IMG/VR virus record: IMGVR_UViG_3300025012_000140
Span: 1 to 47,619 of that record
Source of the DNA: a virus
Reading direction: 5' to 3' (one strand)
Length of the DNA: 47,619 nt
In this document: one piece after another, positions 1 through 7,745 of the stretch
Layout of the letters: the number at the start of each line of letters is the position of its first letter
How positions within the stretch are numbered: the stretch's first letter is position 1
Notes under the pieces: generated by a model
The model's database searches: none
The model's input: the letters and a program-made list of their open reading frames with translations, nothing else
What the model was told of the DNA's origin: nothing
Position numbers and translations under genes: made by a program

Positions 1-215
1 GTGGTAAAAATGAATTAAAATGTTTTAGATTAGAAGGTAAAAATAAACTTACTCGCATACCCTTTAAACTTGACAAAAATAAGTCTTATACTATTATATT
101 TGTCACTAAGAATAGATTTGGAAGCACAGATGAATTTCAGATTATCAGCGAAAATGATTATTCGAGAAATGTATATAAAGAATTAGGTATAGTTAATATA
201 CCTATGGATTGGTAA
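1..215 (+). CDS. C-terminal fragment of an unknown protein
   Basis: The frame starting at base 3 is open from the window edge to a TAA at 213-215 and encodes about 70 residues ending in ...NIPMDW. The gene begins outside the window. The peptide is charged and beta-strand-like (alternating Lys, Ile, Thr, Phe) with no motif I recognise. It lies 25 bases upstream of the HNH gene in the same direction, so it is probably part of the same replication operon. Function unknown. Confidence 0.6.
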   Translation, partial: GKNELKCFRLEGKNKLTRIPFKLDKNKSYTIIFVTKNRFGSTDEFQIISENDYSRNVYKELGIVNIPMDW

Positions 216-240
216 ACTAAAAAGAAAGGATTGAAAATTA

Positions 241-963
241 ATGCCAATACTTAAAGATTTAACAGGACAAATATTTGAGAGACTTTACGTAATTAAAAGG
301 GTGGAAAACAGCACTCACAATCAAACACAATGGTTATGCGAGTGCGATTGTGGTTATGGTTGTGGTAATAAAAAAATTATTTTGGGTTCTAGTTTAAGAG
401 ATGGTGATACAAAATCGTGCGGATGTCTACATAAAGAAATAACTAGTGCAAATAGTAAATTAATTAAGAAACATAATACTTATGACTTAACTGGAGAATA
501 TGGCATAGGATATACTTCCAAGGGCGAATCGTTTTATTTTGATTTAGAAGATTATGAGAAGATTAAAGATTATTGTTGGTATATTCATGATGATTATATT
601 GTTACAAATATAGAAAAGAATAAATATATTTTAATGCATCGCTTAGTTATGAATTGTCCAAAGGATATGGATATAGATCATAAATATCATAATAAACAAG
701 ATAATAGAAAAGAATTTTTAAGAATTGTCACTACTTCACAGAATTGTATGAATAAATGTTTACAATCTAATAATACGTCTGGTGTAACTGGGGTTTGTTG
801 GCATAGTAGAGATGAAAAATGGTATGTAAGAATAGCGGTCGATGGAAATGTGATTAATTTAGGTTATTTTGACAAAATAGAAAATGCAATACAAGTACGC
901 AAAGAAGCTGAATTGAAGTATTTTGGAGAGTATAGATATACAGGCACTTATATGGGTTATTAG
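241..963 (+). CDS. HNH homing endonuclease with AP2 DNA-binding domain
   Basis: A 240-residue free-standing homing endonuclease of the phage HNH-AP2 type. Residues 5-65 form a small Cys-rich domain (CECDC near 33-37, SCGC near 59-62) typical of the N-terminus of these proteins. The HNH nuclease core lies around 132-172, with His133, the Asp-His pair at 146-147 and the Asn/Asp-rich stretch QDNRK. An AP2 DNA-binding domain occupies about 177-232 (NNTSGVTGV start, LGYF strand). Such enzymes cut a target allele to spread their own gene. It ends two bases before the primase start and closely resembles the gene at 2014, so the two endonucleases flank the primase. AAAGGA at 225-230 supports the ATG at 241. 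Confidence 0.88.
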   Translation: MPILKDLTGQIFERLYVIKRVENSTHNQTQWLCECDCGYGCGNKKIILGSSLRDGDTKSCGCLHKEITSANSKLIKKHNTYDLTGEYGIGYTSKGESFYFDLEDYEKIKDYCWYIHDDYIVTNIEKNKYILMHRLVMNCPKDMDIDHKYHNKQDNRKEFLRIVTTSQNCMNKCLQSNNTSGVTGVCWHSRDEKWYVRIAVDGNVINLGYFDKIENAIQVRKEAELKYFGEYRYTGTYMGY

Positions 964-965
964 TT

Positions 966-2033
966 ATGAATTCAATAGAATTAAAACAATACATATTAGA
1001 CAATGATAAATTACAAGAAATACTAAAATCCCTAGATTGCCATGGAATTAAGGAGTATACGAAAGAATACAGGTCTGGACTACCTAATCATACATCGAAT
1101 AATAATATTTCTATAAATAAAGAAACATTATCTACTAAAATATTTCAATCAGATAGCGAAGTAATTAGAGGTGATATATATACCTTAATAATGAAAATAA
1201 AAAATATTTCATTTCCAAAAGCAAATAAATATTTACATAAGTTATTTGGCTTAGAATACAAATTTAAAATAAAAGAAGATAAACCTGATAAAAAAGATCC
1301 ATTGAACGTATTCAAGAAAGTAAAAAGAAAAAGATGCATTGTAAACATTGATGACATTGAGTTGTACGACAATGAAATCATCAAAGAGTATATACCATTA
1401 CCCCATATAAATTGGATAAAGGAAGACGGCGTTCTGCCCTTTACCTGTGAATTATTCAAGATAGGCTATAGCGCAGAAAAGAAGAGAATAGTTATTCCTT
1501 GGCGACATTGGTGTGGAGATGAAAATGATTTTGTAGGTGTGATCGGAAGAACTACAATTCCTGAGTATAAAATGCTCGATATCCCTAAATATTTTCCTTT
1601 AAAAAAGTTTCCTAAATCCATGCACATTTATGGATTACAAGAAAATTATAAGACAATTCAAGAAGAAAATAGAGTATTTGTTTTTGAATCGGAAAAATCA
1701 ACGTTAAAAAGACATAGTAGAAAAGACGGAACAGGAGTATCTATAGGATCTCATTGTCTAAGTGATGAGCAAGTAAAAATATTAATTGGTTTAAACGTAC
1801 AGATAATTATTGCTTATGACAAAGATGTGTCTTTGTATCATATCAGGTCAGAATGCGAGAGATTCTACGGTGTGCGTAATATTTATTATATTTATGATAA
1901 ATATAATTTACTTGAAGAAAAAATGAGTCCAGCAGATGCCAACAATAAGATATTTAATTATTTATTAAAGTATAGGATTAAATATGACGAAATAGAACAT
2001 AAGGAGTATATAAATGACAAAAATAAAAGATAA
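966..2033 (+). CDS. TOPRIM DNA primase (DnaG-like, phage type)
   Basis: A 355-residue primase-like protein expected to make RNA primers for the element's own replication. The TOPRIM fold shows as a strand plus acidic residues VFVFESEKS (Glu241, Glu243), a middle segment with VSIGSHCLS, and the metal-binding IIAYDKDV (Asp285, Asp287). The N-terminus (about 18-52, LDCHGIKEY..NISINKETL) follows the pattern of a CHC2 zinc-binding domain, but most zinc ligands are gone, leaving only Cys25-His26. No helicase domain is fused. It lies between two HNH-AP2 endonucleases and overlaps the second by 20 bases. The order primase, nuclease, polymerase, helicase supports the replication role. The family call is firm; the reduced zinc domain is my reading. 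Confidence 0.8.
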   Translation: MNSIELKQYILDNDKLQEILKSLDCHGIKEYTKEYRSGLPNHTSNNNISINKETLSTKIFQSDSEVIRGDIYTLIMKIKNISFPKANKYLHKLFGLEYKFKIKEDKPDKKDPLNVFKKVKRKRCIVNIDDIELYDNEIIKEYIPLPHINWIKEDGVLPFTCELFKIGYSAEKKRIVIPWRHWCGDENDFVGVIGRTTIPEYKMLDIPKYFPLKKFPKSMHIYGLQENYKTIQEENRVFVFESEKSTLKRHSRKDGTGVSIGSHCLSDEQVKILIGLNVQIIIAYDKDVSLYHIRSECERFYGVRNIYYIYDKYNLLEEKMSPADANNKIFNYLLKYRIKYDEIEHKEYINDKNKR

Positions 2034-2967
2034 TGATTTAATAGGCAGTAAATTTGGAAGATTAACAGTGTTAGAAAGAGTTGATATAAAAGATAAAAAT
2101 AATAGGAATAAAATTTATTATAAATGTGTTTGCGATTGTGATACCACTAAGACAAAAACCATTTTAAAAGGTAGTTTAATAAATGGTGACACTTTATCCT
2201 GTGGTTGTCTTAGAAAAGAAAAAATATCTAAATTAAACAGTCAAGACTTGATGGGAATGAAATTTGAAAGACTAACAGTCGTAAGGAAAGTTAAAAAACC
2301 AGAAAATAGAAATAATAGAGGTAATTATTGGTTGTGTGAATGTGATTGTGGAAGCAACAAACAAATAATAGCATCAACAAGCGAATTAAATAGCGGAAAT
2401 ACAAGGTCGTGTGGTTGTTTAAGTATTGAAAGAATTATAGTTTATAATAAAGAAACAAAAAAGAAATATAATACATATGACTTATCAGGTGAATACGGAA
2501 TAGGGTATACAAGTAAAGGAGAAGAATTCTATTTCGACTTAGAGGATTATGATAAAATTAAAGATATTTGTTGGATGATAAATAATAGAGGATATGTATC
2601 TTATACTAAACGAGAAAATAAGTATAAAGCTAATCATATACTAATGCATAGATTCATATTAGATTGTCCTCAAGATATGGAAGTTGACCATAAAAATGGC
2701 AAACCAAGTAGAAATGATAATAGAAGAAATAATATGAGAATATGTAGTCATCAAAAGAATATGTGTAATTACACAAAACCAAAAAATAATACCAGTGGCG
2801 TGAAAGGAGTTAGTTGGGATAAAACATATGAGGTATGGAAAGCTTATATTACTTCTAATAAACAAAGAATAAATTTAGGTAGTTTTAATGATTTCAATAA
2901 AGCAGTTAAGGCAAGAAAAGATGCCGAAGATAAATACCATGGAGAATATAAAAGCTTATTAGTTTAA
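2014..2967 (+). CDS. HNH homing endonuclease with duplicated N-terminal domain and AP2
   Basis: A 317-residue relative of the gene at 241 with the Cys-rich N-terminal domain duplicated: two units, each with a GxKFxRLTV start, a CxCDC knuckle and an SCGCL end (about residues 9-72 and 84-147). The HNH core follows (HRFILDC, VDHKNG, NDNRRNN), then an AP2 domain (NNTSGVKGV ... NLGSF). The segment after the Cys-rich units, including GEYGIGYTSKGE, nearly matches the sister protein. The start lies inside the primase gene and is set by AAGGAG eight bases upstream, giving a 20-base overlap typical of an inserted mobile gene that kept its own ribosome binding site. Confidence 0.88.
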   Translation: MTKIKDNDLIGSKFGRLTVLERVDIKDKNNRNKIYYKCVCDCDTTKTKTILKGSLINGDTLSCGCLRKEKISKLNSQDLMGMKFERLTVVRKVKKPENRNNRGNYWLCECDCGSNKQIIASTSELNSGNTRSCGCLSIERIIVYNKETKKKYNTYDLSGEYGIGYTSKGEEFYFDLEDYDKIKDICWMINNRGYVSYTKRENKYKANHILMHRFILDCPQDMEVDHKNGKPSRNDNRRNNMRICSHQKNMCNYTKPKNNTSGVKGVSWDKTYEVWKAYITSNKQRINLGSFNDFNKAVKARKDAEDKYHGEYKSLLV

Positions 2968-2994
2968 AATATATTAAAGAGAGGGATAAAAGAC

Positions 2995-4152
2995 TTGAGA
3001 AAACAATTTGAAGAAATTCAATTAATAGCTAATAAATTAGGTTGTGATGAGATTTACTCATGGTCTAAATATAATCAATATAAAGGAGATACGTACACTT
3101 TCTTCTTACGATATATTCTTAAAATACCAGAGGACAGAAAGGATTCAATATATGGAGTATTCGGCAACGCATCACATGATATATTAGAGAAATATTATAA
3201 TAAAGAAATATCATACACAGATATGATAGAAATATTTGAAGAAAAACTATTTGAATTTACTATTGGCAATCTAAAATATGATAGAAGTGATGAAGACAAA
3301 AATAAAAAAATAGGAAATAAATATGAATCATGTATGAGACATTTCTTTAAGAATCATCAACGAATACCTCATAAATTAAAACTTGAAGTCTTTGTTCCAA
3401 TAAAGATAAATAATATACTAATACAGGCTTATGTAGATGCTATACATATGGAAAAAAGAGAAGATAAAGATATTCTGGTAATTACGGATTGGAAAACATC
3501 TAGTATATATAAAGGAAAAAAAATATTAAAGGAGCAAGGCCAACTAATTTTATACAGTTATGGTGTTCATAAAAAGTTAAATATACCAATGGATCAAATA
3601 GTTGCTAGATGGGCGTTCCTTAAATATGTTGAAGTAGAATGTATGCAAGCAAATGGAAAATTGAAAAGTCGTATTATTGAAAGGAATTCTATAGGAAGTA
3701 GTTTATCGTCAAATGCTAAGATGTGGTTAAAGAAATCAGATAATAAATTCAGCGAAGAAGAAATAGATGATTATCTTAGTCAAATGTTAATTGATAATTC
3801 TATAGATTGTTTACCAGATGATGTTAAGAGTAAATTTGTAGTGAAAGATTGCTATGTTGAAATATCTTTAGATGATGAATCTATTCAAGAATTATTAGAT
3901 GATATTATTAAGACAGTAGAAGAGATTAAAGAGAAACAAATTGAATATAAAAACACCTTAGATAATAAAATATGGTGGCAAGATGTTACTGATACAGAAA
4001 GTTATTTCTTGGCGAATTTGAATGGCTATTCAGCAAAAATTCACGCACCATATAAAGCATATTTAGAGTCATTGGATATGTTTAAGAATAAAGAAAATAG
4101 TAATAAAGTTGAAGAAGAAGATTTGACTTGGTTGACTGAATTATTAGATTAG
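2995..4152 (+). CDS. PD-(D/E)XK nuclease, RecB/Cas4-like
   Basis: A 385-residue exonuclease-type protein of the PD-(D/E)XK superfamily. Motifs in order: the N-terminal His motif GNASHDILE (about 57-65), the acidic residue in YVDAIHM (Asp148), the core VITDWKTS (Asp165, Lys167), and the following Gln/Tyr motif EQGQLILYSYG (about 180-190). No helicase domain or clear iron-sulphur Cys cluster is present. In phage replication operons such proteins process DNA ends for recombination-dependent replication; which substrate applies here is not visible. The start is TTG behind AGAGAGGG. The gene precedes the polymerase by a few bases, consistent with one transcript. Confidence 0.8.
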   Translation: MRKQFEEIQLIANKLGCDEIYSWSKYNQYKGDTYTFFLRYILKIPEDRKDSIYGVFGNASHDILEKYYNKEISYTDMIEIFEEKLFEFTIGNLKYDRSDEDKNKKIGNKYESCMRHFFKNHQRIPHKLKLEVFVPIKINNILIQAYVDAIHMEKREDKDILVITDWKTSSIYKGKKILKEQGQLILYSYGVHKKLNIPMDQIVARWAFLKYVEVECMQANGKLKSRIIERNSIGSSLSSNAKMWLKKSDNKFSEEEIDDYLSQMLIDNSIDCLPDDVKSKFVVKDCYVEISLDDESIQELLDDIIKTVEEIKEKQIEYKNTLDNKIWWQDVTDTESYFLANLNGYSAKIHAPYKAYLESLDMFKNKENSNKVEEEDLTWLTELLD

Positions 4153-4163
4153 GAGGAATGAGT

Positions 4164-6584
4164 ATGGATAATATATTTTATGATTTCGAAGTTTTCGTAA
4201 AAGATTGGATGGTTGTATGTATCAATCAAACTACTAAGGAAAAAACACAAATTGTAAATAATCCTGAAGAGTTACGTGAGTTTTATGAAAAACACAAAGA
4301 AGATATCTGGATTGGATATAATAGCCGTAATTATGACCAATACATACTCAAGGGAATTTTGTTAGGAATGAATCCTTATACTATTAATAATGAAATTATT
4401 ATAAACGACAAAAAAGGTAATCAAGTAGTAAAAAAATCAAACAACTTTCCATTAAATAATTTTGACATATCAACTGGTTTTCATAGTTTGAAACAATTAG
4501 AAGGATTCCTTGGATCGAAAATAAAGGAATCATCAGTACCATTTACTATAAATAGAAAACTAACACCTGAAGAATTAGATGAAGTATTAGAATATTGTAC
4601 CCATGACGTTGAACAAACAATTGAAGTATTCAATCATAGAAAAGAAGAATTTGACAGTCAATTATCTTTAATTCAAGCTTTTAATATGCCAATGACTATG
4701 TTTACAAAAACAAAAGCACAACTTTCAGCTATTATTTTAGATTCACAAAAAACTGAAAGAAATGATGAATTTGAATTAACTATTCCTGATACATTGATGA
4801 TATCTGATAAATACAAGTATATCGTGGATTGGTATAAAGTTAAAGAGAATATGAATTATAAAAAAAGTTTAATCACAGATGTGGCAGGGGTTCAACATGT
4901 ATTTGCTTGGGGAGGAATTCATGGAGCAATCCCCAATTATTCATATGAAGGAATTATACTTTGTTGTGATGTTGCTTCGCTTTATCCTGCATTGATGATA
5001 GAATATGGATTTGTAAGTAGAAATGTAAGTGACTCTAGTAAGTATAAAGAAATAAGGGACACTCGTTTAAAACTTAAAGCAGCAAAAAACCCTATGCAAT
5101 TACCTTATAAAATTGTTCTTAATGCAACGTATGGTGCTATGAAAGATGAATATAATAATTTATATGATCCTTTAATGGCTAATAATGTGTGCATTGCTGG
5201 ACAATTATTATTACTAGACTTAATAGATAAAATTGAGCCATTCTGCGAATTAATACAATCGAATACTGATGGTTTATTCCTTAAAATTAATAACATTGAA
5301 GATATTGAAAAGATAAAAAACGTAGCAAAAGAATGGGAAATAAGAACAAGATTAGATTTAGAATGGGAAATATTTGATAAGATTTATCAAAAAGATGTTA
5401 ATAACTATATCATTATTGATGCTAAAGGAAAGTATAAATCCAAAGGGGCGTATGTAAAAAAACTAAATGCAATTGATTATGATTTACCAATTATAAATGA
5501 TGCTTTAATAAATTATTTTGTAAATGGCAAACAAATTGAAGATACTATTAATGAATGTAATGATCTTATCAAATATCAGAAGATTGTTAAAGTATCAAGA
5601 TTATATCAACATGCGTTATACGGAGATGTAAAGATAAATGAAAGAGTATTAAGAGTTTTTGCTAGTATAGATGAAACCTCCCCAGGAGTATTTAAAGTAA
5701 AAGGAGAAGATAAAATTGAGAAAATAGGTAATACTCCAGAACATTGTTTTATTTACAATGAAGAAGTTTTACAAAAACGTATTCCGAAAGAATTAAACAA
5801 ACAATACTATTTAGATATGGCAAATAAAAGATTGCATGATTTTTTAGATCCAAAAGTTAAGAAACATAAATTACCTAGTGATATTAAATTTATAACGAAT
5901 GAGATTAGAGATTCTATTTGTGATATTATTGAAGAAAATACAGATACTAATTTTATTGATTTATTAAATATTATCTTCGAAAATGTAAAAGTTAGTGCTA
6001 GACAAATAAATATTCTTATTATATTGAACTATTTTATTAATTATGGAAAGAATAAAAAACTTATGCAAATTCTTGATTTATATAATAAACATGGCAAACG
6101 TAAACAATTAAAAATAAAGGATCTTGAAAAACTAGAAATAAAGGAGAATATATTAATCAAATATTCTCAAGATAAAACTGAAAATCAGTACAGAAAATTA
6201 GATATGATTGGTTATATAAAAGAAGTAAGTCTAGAATTTGAGGATAAACAATTATCTATTAAGGAACAAATTAAAAATGAATTAGAATATGCAGATACGA
6301 TTTTTACTACTTATGAACAAGCTGGAGATAACTTCTATATTGTAATTGATTTAAAAAATACTGATAAATTTAAACCGCATGTAATTCTGAGACAAATCAA
6401 TTCAGGGGAGGAAATAAAGACAAAGATTAAAGAAGTAAATGTATTTATGAATAATCCTTTTAAATTGTTCTCTGTTTTAAAAATTAATGAATTTAACCAT
6501 CAAAAGAAAAGTATAATGATTGATGGCAAATGGGGAAAATCAAGTGAAACTGAAAAAATATTATTTGACTATGAGGTGTATTAA
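4164..6584 (+). CDS. Family B DNA polymerase with PolIII-alpha-like C-terminal tail
   Basis: A roughly 806-residue replicative polymerase. Numbering from the upstream ATG at 4158, exonuclease motifs are DFE (Asp9, Glu11), GYNSRNYD (Asp60) and YCTHD (Asp150). Polymerase motifs are A DVASLYP (Asp271), B KIVLNATYG (about 318-326) and C SNTDG (Asp371), all family B. Motif C has NTD where DTD is usual. From about residue 560 the protein stops looking like family B: SARQINILIILNYF (612 on), KNKKLMQI, YRKLDMIGYI and FYIVIDLKNTDKFKPHV resemble the helix-hairpin and OB-like tail of phage DnaE/PolC polymerases as I remember them. The ATG at 4158 touches the AGGAGGA site, so the ATG at 4164 with six-base spacing is the better start. 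Confidence 0.85.
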   Translation: MDNIFYDFEVFVKDWMVVCINQTTKEKTQIVNNPEELREFYEKHKEDIWIGYNSRNYDQYILKGILLGMNPYTINNEIIINDKKGNQVVKKSNNFPLNNFDISTGFHSLKQLEGFLGSKIKESSVPFTINRKLTPEELDEVLEYCTHDVEQTIEVFNHRKEEFDSQLSLIQAFNMPMTMFTKTKAQLSAIILDSQKTERNDEFELTIPDTLMISDKYKYIVDWYKVKENMNYKKSLITDVAGVQHVFAWGGIHGAIPNYSYEGIILCCDVASLYPALMIEYGFVSRNVSDSSKYKEIRDTRLKLKAAKNPMQLPYKIVLNATYGAMKDEYNNLYDPLMANNVCIAGQLLLLDLIDKIEPFCELIQSNTDGLFLKINNIEDIEKIKNVAKEWEIRTRLDLEWEIFDKIYQKDVNNYIIIDAKGKYKSKGAYVKKLNAIDYDLPIINDALINYFVNGKQIEDTINECNDLIKYQKIVKVSRLYQHALYGDVKINERVLRVFASIDETSPGVFKVKGEDKIEKIGNTPEHCFIYNEEVLQKRIPKELNKQYYLDMANKRLHDFLDPKVKKHKLPSDIKFITNEIRDSICDIIEENTDTNFIDLLNIIFENVKVSARQINILIILNYFINYGKNKKLMQILDLYNKHGKRKQLKIKDLEKLEIKENILIKYSQDKTENQYRKLDMIGYIKEVSLEFEDKQLSIKEQIKNELEYADTIFTTYEQAGDNFYIVIDLKNTDKFKPHVILRQINSGEEIKTKIKEVNVFMNNPFKLFSVLKINEFNHQKKSIMIDGKWGKSSETEKILFDYEVY

Positions 6585-6599
6585 GAAAGGGGTTACTTA

Positions 6600-7745
6600 T
6601 TGTTTAAGATAAAATGTAGAAAATGTGAACAAGTAGATTTTTATTTTTATAAAGGTTTGTGTGAATCTTGTAGTTCTAAATCAGATAAATTAAATATAGA
6701 TTTTTGTGGAATTTATAAAGTTATTAATTTGATAAATAATAAGTTATATATAGGTCAAAGTAAACAAATATATAAAAGATTGGAAGATCATTATTACAAT
6801 TTAAGTAATAACCGACATAGAAACAAACATCTTCAAAATTCTTGGAATAAACATGGGGAAGAAAATTTTCTTTTTGAAATATTAGAAGTCTGTGATATAG
6901 AAAATTTAGATACTATTGAAAAGCATTATATATCTTTATATAATTCTATGAATAGAGATTTTGGATATAATAATGAAAGTGGAGGAAATAAAGGAAAAAC
7001 TAAATCATTAGAATCTCGTTTAAAAATAAGTATTAGTAGAATGGGGAAATATTCTGGAAAAGATCATCCTATGTATGGTAAACCAAGAACAGAAGCTACA
7101 AAATACAAATTAAAATTAGCTCTCACTGGAAGACATCATACGGAAGAAACTAAACAGAAAATGAGCAAAGCAAAGAAAGGAGAAAATCATCCTTTCTTTG
7201 GTAAAAAACTTTCAGAAGAACATTGCAAAAATATGAGTATTGCTAATAAAGGACGAATAGTATCTAAAGAAACAATAGCTAAACTTAAAATAACTCACAA
7301 AGGTAAAAAATTTACAATATTGACAGACGAGCAAGAAAAACGCAGAATAGAGAATCGTATTTATGAACAAGGAGAATGTCACCCCTTGGCAACCTTCTCT
7401 AACGAACAGATAAAAGAAATGAAGGAAATGTTAATAAAAGAGAATGGTAATGTAATAAAGATTGCCAAAGAATTAGATATAAATAAAAATACTTTGTATG
7501 GAATAAAGAATTTGCATTCTTGGGTTAACATATATCCTGAATATAACGAACAATTAATATTGCTACAAACAAAAAAGAGATGTAATTTTACTAATGAACA
7601 AATATATGAAATAAGAAATAGATACAAAAATAAAGAGAAAATGAAGGACTTGTCAAAAGAATATAAATGTAGTGAAGAGACTATAAGGAGAATAGTAAAT
7701 TATATAGGATATTATGAAAAAGAATTAAAGAAGGTGATAAATTGA
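6600..7745 (+). CDS. GIY-YIG homing endonuclease with NUMOD3 repeats and HTH tail
   Basis: A 381-residue homing endonuclease. It opens with a CxxC...CxxC zinc knuckle (CRKC, CESC), followed by the GIY-YIG nuclease: GIYKVINL, LYIGQS, the Arg in YKRLEDH, and the catalytic Glu in DTIEKHYISLYNS. Then come three or four NUMOD3 DNA-binding units (KISISRMGKYSGKDHPMYGK, EETKQKMSKAKKGENHPFFGK and similar). The C-terminus has two helix-turn-helix-like segments (IKIAKELDINKNTLYGI, DLSKEYKCSEETIRRI). It uses a TTG start after AAAGGGG. Its TGA stop overlaps the TTG start of the helicase gene. It lies between polymerase and helicase, a usual site for free-standing homing genes. Confidence 0.88.
   Translation: MFKIKCRKCEQVDFYFYKGLCESCSSKSDKLNIDFCGIYKVINLINNKLYIGQSKQIYKRLEDHYYNLSNNRHRNKHLQNSWNKHGEENFLFEILEVCDIENLDTIEKHYISLYNSMNRDFGYNNESGGNKGKTKSLESRLKISISRMGKYSGKDHPMYGKPRTEATKYKLKLALTGRHHTEETKQKMSKAKKGENHPFFGKKLSEEHCKNMSIANKGRIVSKETIAKLKITHKGKKFTILTDEQEKRRIENRIYEQGECHPLATFSNEQIKEMKEMLIKENGNVIKIAKELDINKNTLYGIKNLHSWVNIYPEYNEQLILLQTKKRCNFTNEQIYEIRNRYKNKEKMKDLSKEYKCSEETIRRIVNYIGYYEKELKKVIN

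Noticed and set aside
1145-1459. Minus-strand open frame inside the primase gene
   Set aside because: It is the reverse of a well supported gene, has no ribosome binding site and a low-complexity hydrophobic product. Similar antisense frames at 8062, 26844, 40087 and 47154 were dropped for the same reason.
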